From Pseudomonas segetis (lineage in GTDB: Bacteria > Pseudomonadota > Gammaproteobacteria > Pseudomonadales > Pseudomonadaceae), in NCBI RefSeq assembly GCF_900188155.1, contig NZ_FZOG01000003.1, positions 496,001 to 560,000 of the forward strand: DNA of 64,000 nucleotides, in the 5' to 3' direction. The notes under the pieces were generated by a model that saw only the letters and a program-made list of their open reading frames with translations, searched no databases and was not told the DNA's origin. Below are positions 25,496-34,271 of the stretch, in pieces; the first letter of the stretch is position 1, and every line of letters starts with the position of its first letter. A program made the translations under genes and the position numbers.

Positions 25496-26308
25496 ATGCC
25501 CGAATTACCTGAAGTCGAAACTACCCGTCGCGGCATCGCGCCTCATCTGGTCGGCCAACGTATCAGCCGGGTCATAGTGCGTGACCGGCGTTTGCGCTGG
25601 CCGATTCCCGAGGACCTGGACATTGTGGTTTCGGGGCAGCGGGTCGAAGCCGTCGAGCGACGGGCCAAGTACCTGTTGATCAAGCTCGAAACCGGCAGCC
25701 TGATCAGCCATCTGGGCATGTCTGGCAACTTGCGGCTGGTGCCCTGTGGCTCCCCCGCAGGCAAACACGAACATGTCGATATCGAGCTGGAGTCGGGGAT
25801 GGCGCTGCGCTACACCGACCCGCGCCGTTTTGGCGCGCTGCTCTGGAGCCAGGCGCCACTGGAACATGTGCTGCTGAGCAAGCTGGGGCCGGAACCGCTG
25901 ACTGAAGCCTTTTCAGGTGAGCGCCTGTATGAAAAATCCCGTGGTCGCTCGATGGCGGTCAAGCCATTCATCATGGATAACGCCGTGGTGGTCGGTGTGG
26001 GTAACATTTATGCGACCGAAGCCTTGTTTGCCGCCGGGATTGACCCGCGTCGCGAGGCCGGCAGCATTTCCAAGGCGCGCTATGCCAAGCTGGCGCTGGA
26101 GATCAAGCGCATCCTGGCCCACGCCATCGAACGTGGCGGCACCACCTTGCGCGATTTTATCGGCGGTGACGGCCAGCCCGGTTATTTCCAGCAAGAGCTT
26201 TTCGCCTATGGGCGTGGCGGTGAATTCTGCAAGGTCTGCGGCAGCACATTGCGTGAGCTCAAGCTGGGGCAGCGCGCCAGTGTCTATTGTGGACGGTGCC
26301 AACGCTAG
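25496..26308 (+). CDS. mutM: formamidopyrimidine-DNA glycosylase MutM (Fpg)
   Basis: 270 aa. Starts [14 protein letters not shown], where Pro1 of the mature protein is the Schiff-base nucleophile and Glu2 the acid. Lys57 lies in RRAKYLLI. The C-terminal zinc finger is [18 protein letters not shown] followed by VYCGRCQ. It removes 8-oxoguanine and formamidopyrimidines from DNA and cuts at the resulting abasic site. Confidence 0.97.
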   Translation: MPELPEVETTRRGIAPHLVGQRISRVIVRDRRLRWPIPEDLDIVVSGQRVEAVERRAKYLLIKLETGSLISHLGMSGNLRLVPCGSPAGKHEHVDIELESGMALRYTDPRRFGALLWSQAPLEHVLLSKLGPEPLTEAFSGERLYEKSRGRSMAVKPFIMDNAVVVGVGNIYATEALFAAGIDPRREAGSISKARYAKLALEIKRILAHAIERGGTTLRDFIGGDGQPGYFQQELFAYGRGGEFCKVCGSTLRELKLGQRASVYCGRCQR

Positions 26309-26501
26309 GTCGTTATTGCAGGTCAGTCAGGCGTTTTGGCGACGTCGAGATACCGCCAAAGAGTGATGCAGTCTGCGTTATCAAGGCAAAGAGTCGGTTC
26401 AACGGTGGTTGTGCACGGATATTGAAGTTAATCACGCTGACAATTGGCGCAGCGCTGATATAGTTATAAGCACTGACTCTGTATCGTTGAAGGATTACTC
26501 C

Positions 26502-26849
26502 ATGAATCTGTTTCGCTCGATCGCTGTTGTCCTGGCGCTTTCCTCTGGCCTGCTGGCACTCCCGGCGTCGGCTGAAGTGGTTCGGGAAGACGTCAACACC
26601 AGTGGCGATCCTATCTACACTGCTGATGCGCCAAAGGCCTATTCCATGATTGGCGATTTGCTGATCGCACGCCCACTGCTGATTGGTGCAACCATCATTG
26701 GCACGGCTGCATTTATCGTCAGCCTGCCATTTACTGCGCTCGGCGGTAACATTGATGAAGCCGCTACCGCGTTGATTCAGGAGCCTGGTCGCGAGGCGTT
26801 CCAGCGTTGCCTGGGTTGCACCAGCGTAGGCTACAAAGGCAATAACTGA
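26502..26849 (+). CDS. small exported membrane protein of unknown function
   Basis: 115 aa from ATG 26502, with AAGGA at 26490-26494. Residues 1-24 are a signal peptide ([20 protein letters not shown] then PASA). One hydrophobic segment at about 52-78 ([20 protein letters not shown]) is followed by a short C-terminal tail with two Cys (RCLGCTS). It sits between mutM and a strong terminator, as a small hypothetical gene does in related genomes. No function was recognised. Confidence 0.7.
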   Translation: MNLFRSIAVVLALSSGLLALPASAEVVREDVNTSGDPIYTADAPKAYSMIGDLLIARPLLIGATIIGTAAFIVSLPFTALGGNIDEAATALIQEPGREAFQRCLGCTSVGYKGNN

Positions 26850-26863
26850 GTTCTACCCAAAGC

Positions 26864-26893
26864 AAAAAACCGGCGGTGAATGCCGGTTTTTTT
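26864..26893 (+). terminator. intrinsic terminator
   Basis: Stem AAAAAACCGGC (26864-26874) / GCCGGTTTTTT (26882-26892), 7-base loop, with a T-run. A canonical rho-independent terminator for the small exported protein gene; its A-rich arm also makes it work for the opposite strand. Confidence 0.9.
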
Positions 26894-26958
26894 GTGCCCG
26901 AAAAAGGCAATGGCAGCACTCACGTGCCCAGGGTATCAGGCGAGCCCGCTAATGTTCG

Positions 26959-27579
26959 TCAGGCCCGACGTGCCATCAAGAGTATCGAGGCGGCAGTGGA
27001 CAATAGTCCGGCACAGCATCGATTGAAGATCTTCTGGCCCCAAGGCTGGGCAAACCAGCGGCGCATATGCAATCCAATGTATGCGTAGATGCCGATCGCG
27101 ATCCATTCCAATGCCAGGAAACATAATCCAAGGACTGTAAATTGAGCGCCAATGCCTGCTGCCGGATCAATAAACTGTGGCAGGAATGCGGTAAATATCA
27201 GGATGGCCTTGGGGTTGCCTGCCGCGACGAGGAACTCCTGGCGTGCCAGGGTCCATAAATCTGCGTGAGTGTGTTCGGGCTCGGATTCGGCTTTTGTCGG
27301 CGCGCCCCATAGCTGGTAGGCCAGGTAGAACAGGTAGCCAGCGCCAATTATCTTGATCCCATGGAAGACCAGTTCCGAGGTTTGTAGCACCATAGCCAAA
27401 CCCGCCGCCGCCAGTGCGATCATGATCGCGAAGGCCAGCAAGCGCCCGGCGCCCGCGATACAGGATGTACGCAGTCCGTATCGGGTTGCATTGCTGATAG
27501 ACAGCAGGTTGTTCGGCCCGGGCGCCATATTCAAGGCAAAGCACGCGGGCAGGAATAAGGCTAACGTCGCAAGCTCCAT
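26959..27579 (-). CDS. LysE/RhtB-family amino-acid exporter
   Basis: 206 aa from ATG 27579 with GGAGG upstream; an ATG four codons earlier overlaps that site. Five to six membrane helices. The family signature NMAPGPNNLLSISNATRYGL lies near residue 20. LysE proteins export amino acids or homoserine lactones; the substrate is not predictable. It lies 211 bases downstream of eutA on the same strand, so it could be read together with the ectoine operon and relieve build-up of amino acids such as diaminobutyrate or aspartate. That link is a guess. Confidence 0.85.
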   Translation of the reverse strand: MELATLALFLPACFALNMAPGPNNLLSISNATRYGLRTSCIAGAGRLLAFAIMIALAAAGLAMVLQTSELVFHGIKIIGAGYLFYLAYQLWGAPTKAESEPEHTHADLWTLARQEFLVAAGNPKAILIFTAFLPQFIDPAAGIGAQFTVLGLCFLALEWIAIGIYAYIGLHMRRWFAQPWGQKIFNRCCAGLLSTAASILLMARRA

Positions 27580-27790
27580 GCGCGCCTCCATGATGATTCG
27601 GTGCCAATGCTACATTTTCAGCCCCGGGCGCACCATCAGGTGTCGACCATTGTTGGCTGTGCACCTGGGAGGATTTTCAAGTTTTGCGGTACTTGAGTGC
27701 GGGTGGGCGAGCTTCGCGTTGCCGCACCCTAGGTTGAAGCTCTGGCGGACAGGGTTTCTTTGTTTGCCGTTGGGGCTGGAAATCATTGGC

Positions 27791-28561
27791 TCAACGCAGC
27801 AGGCTGCCAAAGTTTTGCGGACGATGGATGCAGTTGGTCAGTTGCAGTGCGTGCCAAAACAGCGCCTGGTTGCTGGAAATGACCGGCAAACCCAGGCGCT
27901 GCTCCAGTTCGTCCAACAGCTCAAGGCTGTGCAGGTTGGTGCATGACAGGAACAGTGCATCTGCTTTGCTGCCAAGCAACAACTGCTCGGCTGCCTGGGC
28001 AATGGCATCAGCTGGAATCCTTGGGATCAAGGCGTCATCGAGTACGGCAAAGGTGCCGAATGCGCTGATTTCCAACCCCGCTTGTTGCAAGCCGAGGTAT
28101 ATGGGGTAATTGACCTCGCCGATATAGGGTGTGAGCACCGCCACCTTTCGGGCGTTCAACTCACGCAATGCAGCCTTGACCGCACTCCACGGGTTGGTCA
28201 CCGCAATGCCTGGATGAGCCAGGTTGATCAGCCGGCTGACTTCCTGTTCGCCAATCAAGATGCTGCCTGAAGTACAACCGAAGGCGAGCACATCGAGGGG
28301 TAGGCCCGGGACCAACAAGGCGGCAGATTGCGTCAGGTCTTGCGCCATTCTACGCAAGCCATCGGGGGTTACTGTCGGGCTGCAGGGGGTGCGCGTGCTG
28401 TACAACTCAACCCGCTCGCCAAGCAGCTGGCGCCATTCGTTTTCCAGGGTGAAGTCGCTGGCCAGCTGGATCAGGCCAATACGCACGCGACCATTGTCGC
28501 AGGCGCTTTGGTGGTCGAAATGTTGTTGCACGGCCTGAAACTCGGCGAAGCTTTCGATCAT
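27791..28561 (-). CDS. eutA: EutA, Asp/Glu racemase-like enzyme of hydroxyectoine catabolism
   Basis: 256 aa from ATG 28561, which has GAGGA upstream and begins 1 base after the eutC stop (an ATG at 28591 would overlap eutC). Aspartate/hydantoin racemase / arylmalonate decarboxylase fold: paired active-site Cys in FGCTSGS and LSCTNL. In ectoine gene clusters this gene stands with eutB and eutC and is thought to help turn hydroxyectoine or its hydrolysis product into the ectoine path. It is the last enzyme gene of the leftward operon. Confidence 0.8.
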   Translation of the reverse strand: MIESFAEFQAVQQHFDHQSACDNGRVRIGLIQLASDFTLENEWRQLLGERVELYSTRTPCSPTVTPDGLRRMAQDLTQSAALLVPGLPLDVLAFGCTSGSILIGEQEVSRLINLAHPGIAVTNPWSAVKAALRELNARKVAVLTPYIGEVNYPIYLGLQQAGLEISAFGTFAVLDDALIPRIPADAIAQAAEQLLLGSKADALFLSCTNLHSLELLDELEQRLGLPVISSNQALFWHALQLTNCIHRPQNFGSLLR

Positions 28562-28562
28562 T

Positions 28563-29507
28563 TCAAGCGTCCTCAAGCAGACGCGCGGCATAGTTGGCGA
28601 TTGCGGTGTCCTGCACGCCGGTGCCGGTCAGGTCGCAGACGGTGATTTGCTGGTCACTGTTACGCACGGATTGCTGGTTGCTGATCAAGCTGCCGAGCTC
28701 TAAAACTTCGCGTTGCAACGCGGGCGCGTGATGCAGTTCGCCGAGCGCGCGCGACTGGCTGATACGGTCGACCACCAGCACATCGGCGCTGGCCAGAATT
28801 GTCGGATGCAGTTCGTTCTTGTGCGGGTTGTCCGAGCCCATGGCTGTGACATGCACGCCTTTGGGCAGGTCCGACCAATTCAGCACAGGTTCCCGCGCCG
28901 GGGTGGTCGTGACCACGATGTCAGCTTGCGCGCAGGCGCTGGCAGCGTTGTCGTGCACCTTCACATTGAGCGCGTATTGATCCTGCATGCGGGTTGCGTA
29001 AGCCTGTGCCTTGCTCGGGTCTCGGCTGTAGACATGAACCTCGCGGATATCGCGCACCAGGCGCAGGGCTGCGACTTGCAACTCTGCCTGCACCCCCGCG
29101 CCGATCACCGCAACCCGTTGTGAGTTGGTGCGTGACAGGTGTTTGGCGGCAATAGCGCCAGCCAGCGCGGTACGAATATCGGTCAGGTAGCCTTCGTCGA
29201 ACAATACTGCATCGACCAGCCCGGTCTTGGCTGAAAACAGCAGCATCAAGCCGTTGAGGCTGGGCAGCCCGAGGCTCGGGTTGTCGAAAAAGCCGGGGCT
29301 GATCTTGATGGCAAAGCGTGGCCAGCCATGAATGTGGGCGGTTTTGACATCCACCTCGCCATTGCTTTCGGCGATGTTCATGCTCAGGATCGGCGGCATT
29401 TCAACCTCGGCACGGCCAAGCGCAGCAAAGCCTGCCTCAACTGCCTCAAGTGCTGCGCAGTCGAGCTTGACCACTTCGGCTATCTGGTGCCGGTTATAAA
29501 TCTGCAT
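28563..29507 (-). CDS. eutC: EutC, ornithine cyclodeaminase/mu-crystallin-family enzyme
   Basis: 314 aa from ATG 29507, with GGGAGAG upstream; it overlaps the end of eutB by 14 bases, pointing to translational coupling. OCD/mu-crystallin family: the N-terminal dimer domain, then the NAD-binding Rossmann motif VAVIGAGVQAELQ at about 125-137 and DLTGTGVQD near the C-terminus. In ectoine clusters it acts with EutB in hydroxyectoine use, proposed as a reductase or deaminase step. Identification rests mainly on context. Confidence 0.82.
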   Translation of the reverse strand: MQIYNRHQIAEVVKLDCAALEAVEAGFAALGRAEVEMPPILSMNIAESNGEVDVKTAHIHGWPRFAIKISPGFFDNPSLGLPSLNGLMLLFSAKTGLVDAVLFDEGYLTDIRTALAGAIAAKHLSRTNSQRVAVIGAGVQAELQVAALRLVRDIREVHVYSRDPSKAQAYATRMQDQYALNVKVHDNAASACAQADIVVTTTPAREPVLNWSDLPKGVHVTAMGSDNPHKNELHPTILASADVLVVDRISQSRALGELHHAPALQREVLELGSLISNQQSVRNSDQQITVCDLTGTGVQDTAIANYAARLLEDA

Positions 29508-30489
29508 AGTTGGGCTCTCCCGCGAGATGACAGGCTTGGGCAAAGCTGTTGTTGGATAGATTCTGGCCGCTGATCACCAGCGCAACCTGCTTGCCGCGCA
29601 GGTCAATTTGATGTTGTTCAATCGCGGCGATACCTACCGCCGCCGCGCCTTCTACAACCAGGCGCTCATGGTTGAACAGGTGCAGCATGGCGCGGGCAAT
29701 TTGCTGTTCGTCCACGCGATAGCCGCGATCCATGTAGCGTTGCGTCATGGCGAATGTCCAGGCGTTATCAAGGCCAATGCCGCCACCCAGGCTGTCTGCC
29801 AGCGAAGCTACTTCCTGCACTTGCACCGGTTGTCCCGCAGCAAGGCTTTCAAGCATGGCCGCGCCTTGATTCATGCTGACGCCGATGACTTCTGCGTGGG
29901 GATTGATCGATTTGACGGCCAGGCCAACCCCTGCAATCAAGCCGCCACCGGAAAGCCCGGCGAAGACGGTATCGATCTGCGGTTGTTGCTGGATGATCTC
30001 CAGCCCGCAAGTGCCTTGCCCGGCGATCACCAGCGGGTCATCAAAGGGCGAAATATAGGCCAGGCCTTCTTCCTGTTGCAGGCGTCGCGCTTCGATGTCT
30101 GCGTCATCTTGGGTGTCACCGACAATGACCACCTGCGCACCGCTTTCGCGCAAGGCGGCAACCTTGTTGTCCGGCACCAGCTTCGAGATGCAAACCGTCA
30201 CGGCAATCCCCAGATGCTGGCCGGCATAGGCCAGTGCACGACCAAAGTTGCCGGTCGACATGGTTACCACGCCACGTTCACGCTGGGCCTTATCCAGCCC
30301 CAGTAAAGCGTTGACCGCACCGCGCAACTTGAATGCGCCAGTGGGTTGCAGGTTGTCGAGCTTGAGCCAGACATTGCAATCCCAGCGGCGTGACAGCGAT
30401 TCGCTGCGCAACAGCGGTGTGCGCTCAGCCAGCCCGGCAATGCGTTGCTGGGCCAGATAGATGTCTTTGAGGGTCAGTTCGTTTTGCAT
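29494..30489 (-). CDS. eutB: EutB, threonine-dehydratase-like PLP enzyme (hydroxyectoine)
   Basis: 331 aa, fold-type II PLP enzyme. The PLP lysine is in PTGAFKLRGA (Lys54), with the phosphate-binding GLSGGGLIAG. It resembles threonine/serine dehydratase without the C-terminal ACT regulatory domain. In ectoine clusters EutB is proposed to eliminate water from the hydroxyectoine-derived intermediate. Its upstream neighbour is the transaminase gene (67 bases); downstream it overlaps eutC. Confidence 0.83.
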   Translation of the reverse strand: MQNELTLKDIYLAQQRIAGLAERTPLLRSESLSRRWDCNVWLKLDNLQPTGAFKLRGAVNALLGLDKAQRERGVVTMSTGNFGRALAYAGQHLGIAVTVCISKLVPDNKVAALRESGAQVVIVGDTQDDADIEARRLQQEEGLAYISPFDDPLVIAGQGTCGLEIIQQQPQIDTVFAGLSGGGLIAGVGLAVKSINPHAEVIGVSMNQGAAMLESLAAGQPVQVQEVASLADSLGGGIGLDNAWTFAMTQRYMDRGYRVDEQQIARAMLHLFNHERLVVEGAAAVGIAAIEQHQIDLRGKQVALVISGQNLSNNSFAQACHLAGEPNYADL

Positions 30490-30556
30490 ATTGTCCGCCG
30501 TCCAGGCTTTGGCAAGGCCGGAGGCTGATCGCGTCCGGCCGGGGTTCTGGCAGTTG

Positions 30557-31963
30557 TTACTTGGCTTGCCAGTCGCCGCTGCTGATCAACTTGTCGGTGA
30601 CCTTGTTCACTGCGCGCTCGGCGCGGGCGACTATGTCATCGACTTCATCACGGCTGACGACCAGCGGCGGGGCGAAGCCAAGAATATCGCCGTGGGGCAT
30701 GGCGCGGGCGATCAGGCCTTCTTCCAGACAGGCAGCGGAGATCTGTGCGCCCACCTTCAGGTTCGGGTCGAAGTGCTGGCGCTTGCTGCGGTCGCTGGAG
30801 AACTCCAATGCAGCCAGCAGGCCAATGCCTCGTGCCTCACCGACCAACGGATGATCACCAAAGGTTTGCTGCATGCGTTGTTGCAGGTAAGCGCCGGTAT
30901 CGCGGGCGTTACCTGTGAGGTTTTCACGCTCGATGATGTTCAGGTTGGCGATTGCCGAGGCGATCCCCATCGGGTGGCCGGAGTAGGTGTAGCCATGGCC
31001 GATGGCGCCGTAGGTGTCGGTGCCTTGTTCAAGCACCTGCCACACGCGTTCGCCGACTATCACCCCGGAAAGCGGCTGGTAGGCCGAGGTCAGGCCCTTG
31101 GCCACGGTGATCAGGTCGGGCTGCATTTCATAGTATTGCGAGCCGAAGTCCACACCCAGGCGTCCAAAGCCACAGACCACTTCGTCGGCGATCAGCAGAA
31201 TGTCGTATTTATCCAGCACCTTGCGAATTTCAGTCCAATAGCCCTTTGGCGGTGGCACGATACCGCCGGTGCCGAGCACTGGTTCGCCGATCATCGCCGC
31301 CACGGTGTCCGGGCCTTCGGCAAGGATCATTTGTTCAAGTTTCTGTGCGCAGTAAACCGAGAACTCCTGCTCGCTCATGGCGTCATCCTCGCGGCGATAG
31401 TAAACCGGCGCGACAGTGTGCTTGATGCGTTCAAGGGGCAGGTCGAAGTGGGCGTGGAAGACCGGCAGGCCAGTCATTGAGCCGGATGCGATGCTCGAAC
31501 CGTGATAACCACGATCACGGGAGATAACTTTCTTTTTATCCTTGCGACCGAGGATGTTGTTGTAGTACCAGACCAACTTGAGCTGGGTTTCGTTGGCATC
31601 CGAACCGGACATGCCGTAATAGACCTTGCTCATGCCCTGGCCGGCGAGCTTGACGATGCGTTCCGACAGCTGTGCCATGCCTTCAGTCGTGTGGCCAACA
31701 TAGGTGTGGTAATAGGCCAGCTGCTTGGCCTGCTCGTAAATGGCCTCGGCCATTTCAGTGCGGCCATAGCCGATGTTGACGCAATACAGGCCGGCAAAGC
31801 CGTCGATAAATTCGTTGCCGAGCGAGTCCTGAATACGGATGCCCTGGGCGCCGGTGATGATGCGCGCCGGGCTTTCACCATGGGCATGCTGCTTGAGGTG
31901 AGTCGAGGCGTGGAAGACGTTCTGGCGATCAATCTCGATGATTTTCTGGGTGTCGAGGGTCAT
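30557..31963 (-). CDS. doeD: DoeD, class III aminotransferase (diaminobutyrate transaminase)
   Basis: 468 aa from ATG 31963, with AAGGAC upstream. Class III PLP aminotransferase: VFHASTHLKQHAHGESPARI at the N-terminus, the GYHGSSIASGSMTG block, ADEVVCGFGRLG and the PLP lysine in VAKGLTSAYQP. In the ectoine pathway this enzyme converts L-2,4-diaminobutyrate to L-aspartate semialdehyde. The sequence alone would also fit omega-amino-acid or putrescine transaminases; the cluster decides the call. Confidence 0.85.
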   Translation of the reverse strand: MTLDTQKIIEIDRQNVFHASTHLKQHAHGESPARIITGAQGIRIQDSLGNEFIDGFAGLYCVNIGYGRTEMAEAIYEQAKQLAYYHTYVGHTTEGMAQLSERIVKLAGQGMSKVYYGMSGSDANETQLKLVWYYNNILGRKDKKKVISRDRGYHGSSIASGSMTGLPVFHAHFDLPLERIKHTVAPVYYRREDDAMSEQEFSVYCAQKLEQMILAEGPDTVAAMIGEPVLGTGGIVPPPKGYWTEIRKVLDKYDILLIADEVVCGFGRLGVDFGSQYYEMQPDLITVAKGLTSAYQPLSGVIVGERVWQVLEQGTDTYGAIGHGYTYSGHPMGIASAIANLNIIERENLTGNARDTGAYLQQRMQQTFGDHPLVGEARGIGLLAALEFSSDRSKRQHFDPNLKVGAQISAACLEEGLIARAMPHGDILGFAPPLVVSRDEVDDIVARAERAVNKVTDKLISSGDWQAK

Positions 31964-32010
31964 GATTATGTCCTTGGTTGATAGGTTGGCGCTCAATTGA
32001 CCGAACGCAA

Positions 32011-33483
32011 TTAGGAACCGCTGACACTGGGCAAGTTACCCAGGCAGTAGTATTTGATCTGGGTGTATTCATCCAGGCCGTGGCTCGAACCTTCGCGGCC
32101 CAGCCCTGACTGCTTGACGCCGCCGAATGGCACCGGTGGGCCGGTCATCTTCACCGAGTTGACGCTGACCATGCCGAACTCTAAAGCGCGCAACAGTTGC
32201 CAGATCTGGCGGATGTCGTAGCCGTATATATAGGCGGCCAGGCCGTACTCGGTGTCGTTGGCCTGGGTGATCAATTGCTCGATGTCGTCCCAGGGCAGCA
32301 CGCCCGCAACAGGTGCAAAATTCTCTTCGCGGTACAGGCGCATTTCAGGAGTGACATCGGCCAGCAGGGTCGGTACGAAGAAGTTGCGTCCGGGCGCCTG
32401 ATCCTGGTCGCCAACGAGCAGGCGCGCGCCTTTGGCCATGGCATCCTCGACCAGCTCCTGGGCCTTGCTAACGGCCTTCTGGTTGATCAGCGGGCCTTGA
32501 TTGACGCCTCGAACCAGGCCGTTGCCTAGCGTCAGCTCGCCCATGCGCCGGGCGAAGCTTTCAAGGAATGGCTGGTATAGCGAGCGGTGCACGAAGATGC
32601 GGTTAGCGGCGAGGCAATCCTGGCCGGTGGTCTGGAATTTTGCATCGATGGCGGCCTGGGCAGCCTGCTCCACATCCATATCGGGCAATACGATAAAGGG
32701 GGCGTTGCCACCGAGTTCCATGGAGCATTTCTTCACCGTCGCCGCGGAGTGTTCCAGCAGCAGGCGACCCACGCGGGTCGAGCCGGTGAAGGACAAGGCT
32801 TTGACCTTGTCACTGGCGCATAGCACCTTTGAAACCATTTCGGGTTCGCCGACTATGACGTTGAATACACCCGCCGGAAATCCTGCGCGTTCAGCCAGTT
32901 CGGCCAGGGCCAGGGCCGAGAAGGGCGTTTCTCCCGCCGGCTTGACCAGCACGGTACAGCCGGCGGCCAATGCTGCAGCGGCTTTGCGTGTGATCATCGC
33001 ACAGGGAAAATTCCAGGGCGTGATCAGTGCGGCGACGCCGATGGGCTCGCGGACGCTGCCGAGTTGCGCATTGTTGATATGGCTCGGAATGGTTTCGCCA
33101 TAACTGCGGCGTGCCTCTTCTGCAAACCAGGGAATAAACGAGGCCGCATAGTCGATCTCGCCCAGGGCCTCGAACAATGGCTTGCCTTGCTCCAGCGTCA
33201 TGAGCCGGGCCAGATCCTGTTTATGTTCGAGCAGCAGGTCGTGCCATTTCTTGAGGATCTGGCCACGGGCTTCAAGTGACATCGCCCGCCAGGCAGGAAA
33301 TGCTTTGTTGGCGGCCTCGATGGCTTGCACGACCTGAGGCTCGTCGAGTTGGGTGCAGCGACCAATGATTTCTTCTGTTGCGGGGTTGATCACCGCTTCA
33401 TCGCGCCCGGATGTGCCTGCGGTCCATTTGCCATTGATATAGGCCAACTGGCGAATCAAGCGTGGATCTTCGAAATTGTGCAT
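32011..33483 (-). CDS. doeC: DoeC, aldehyde dehydrogenase (aspartate-semialdehyde to aspartate)
   Basis: 490 aa from ATG 33483, chosen because GAGAGGATG lies at the right distance; ATG 33492 has the same site too close. Aldehyde dehydrogenase superfamily, succinate-semialdehyde-dehydrogenase branch: ITPWNFPCAMITRK, SFTGSTRVGR, MELGGNAPFIV with the general base Glu, and the nucleophile Cys in TTGQDCLAANR. In ectoine catabolism it oxidises L-aspartate semialdehyde to L-aspartate with NAD(P)+. 47 bases separate it from doeD. Confidence 0.86.
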   Translation of the reverse strand: MHNFEDPRLIRQLAYINGKWTAGTSGRDEAVINPATEEIIGRCTQLDEPQVVQAIEAANKAFPAWRAMSLEARGQILKKWHDLLLEHKQDLARLMTLEQGKPLFEALGEIDYAASFIPWFAEEARRSYGETIPSHINNAQLGSVREPIGVAALITPWNFPCAMITRKAAAALAAGCTVLVKPAGETPFSALALAELAERAGFPAGVFNVIVGEPEMVSKVLCASDKVKALSFTGSTRVGRLLLEHSAATVKKCSMELGGNAPFIVLPDMDVEQAAQAAIDAKFQTTGQDCLAANRIFVHRSLYQPFLESFARRMGELTLGNGLVRGVNQGPLINQKAVSKAQELVEDAMAKGARLLVGDQDQAPGRNFFVPTLLADVTPEMRLYREENFAPVAGVLPWDDIEQLITQANDTEYGLAAYIYGYDIRQIWQLLRALEFGMVSVNSVKMTGPPVPFGGVKQSGLGREGSSHGLDEYTQIKYYCLGNLPSVSGS

Positions 33484-33667
33484 GCGCTGCATCCTCTCTA
33501 CTGGCCTGTTCTGGTGTCATTCAGTCCAGGGCGTGGTGCGTTGTTATGGCTTCCACTTTAGGAGGTATTGGCGGTTGGTTTTTTCTCTTTGCAGGGGTTG
33601 TGCCCGAGGTTTTTTTGCTTTGCCGGTGCCTAATCGGGTGTTTTTTTGGCTGGCACAAAACAGCGGC

Positions 33668-34144
33668 TCAAGTCGGCTCGTTGTCTATATCCAACGGTGG
33701 TTCGCACTGCTTGATGGTTTTGGTCACTATGTAGGTGAAGTAGCGCTCAATGCCCAGGTCAGCCATTAGCCAGCGATCGATCAAACGCTGGTATTGGTCA
33801 ATGTCGCGGGCCATGACCTTGATGATGTAGTCAATGCCGCCGCCTGTGGCATAGCACTCGGTGACTTCGGCGCATTCGTTGATGGCGCGCTCGAAACGCT
33901 GGAAGGCTTCCCGGTTGTGCTGCTTGAGACTGATCTCGACCAGCACCGGCGCACGCTTGACCAGCACTTCGGGGTTCAATTGAGCGCTATAGCCACGAAT
34001 AATCCTGGCTTCTTCAAGACGTTTGACCCGCTCCCAGCAAGGGCTGACCGACAGGTTGATCGCTTCAGCCAAGCTGGATTTCGTAATGCGGCCATTGCTC
34101 TGCAGGATCTGCAGAATCTTCAGGTCGTAACTGTCCAGACGCAT
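33668..34144 (-). CDS. asnC: AsnC/Lrp-family regulator (DoeX) of ectoine catabolism
   Basis: 158 aa. N-terminal winged helix-turn-helix (MRLDSYDLKILQILQSNGRI then TKSSLAEAINLSVSPCWERV) and C-terminal RAM ligand-binding domain (VTECYATGGGIDYIIKV). An AsnC-type gene is a standard member of ectoine degradation clusters and is proposed to sense pathway amino acids. Here it sits inside the enzyme operon between doeC and uehA, with 184 bases before doeC and 127 after uehA, so it may have its own promoter. Confidence 0.87.
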   Translation of the reverse strand: MRLDSYDLKILQILQSNGRITKSSLAEAINLSVSPCWERVKRLEEARIIRGYSAQLNPEVLVKRAPVLVEISLKQHNREAFQRFERAINECAEVTECYATGGGIDYIIKVMARDIDQYQRLIDRWLMADLGIERYFTYIVTKTIKQCEPPLDIDNEPT

Positions 34145-34271
34145 GCTTGTGCTCCGGCGCAGAGCACCTGCGCTCCTGATGTAGACAGGCCGACGAGGGG
34201 CTCGTCGGCCAGAGTAGCGCTGGAAAAGTCATGCGAATGCAGTGCTTTCCAGCGGCGCTCTTGTGGGTTAC

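Noticed and set aside
30557-33483. Reading doeD and doeC as a putrescine/GABA pathway rather than ectoine breakdown
   Set aside because: The enzymes alone would fit, but EnuR, EutD, EutE, EutA, EutB, EutC and the UehA-like binding protein around them are specific to ectoine clusters.
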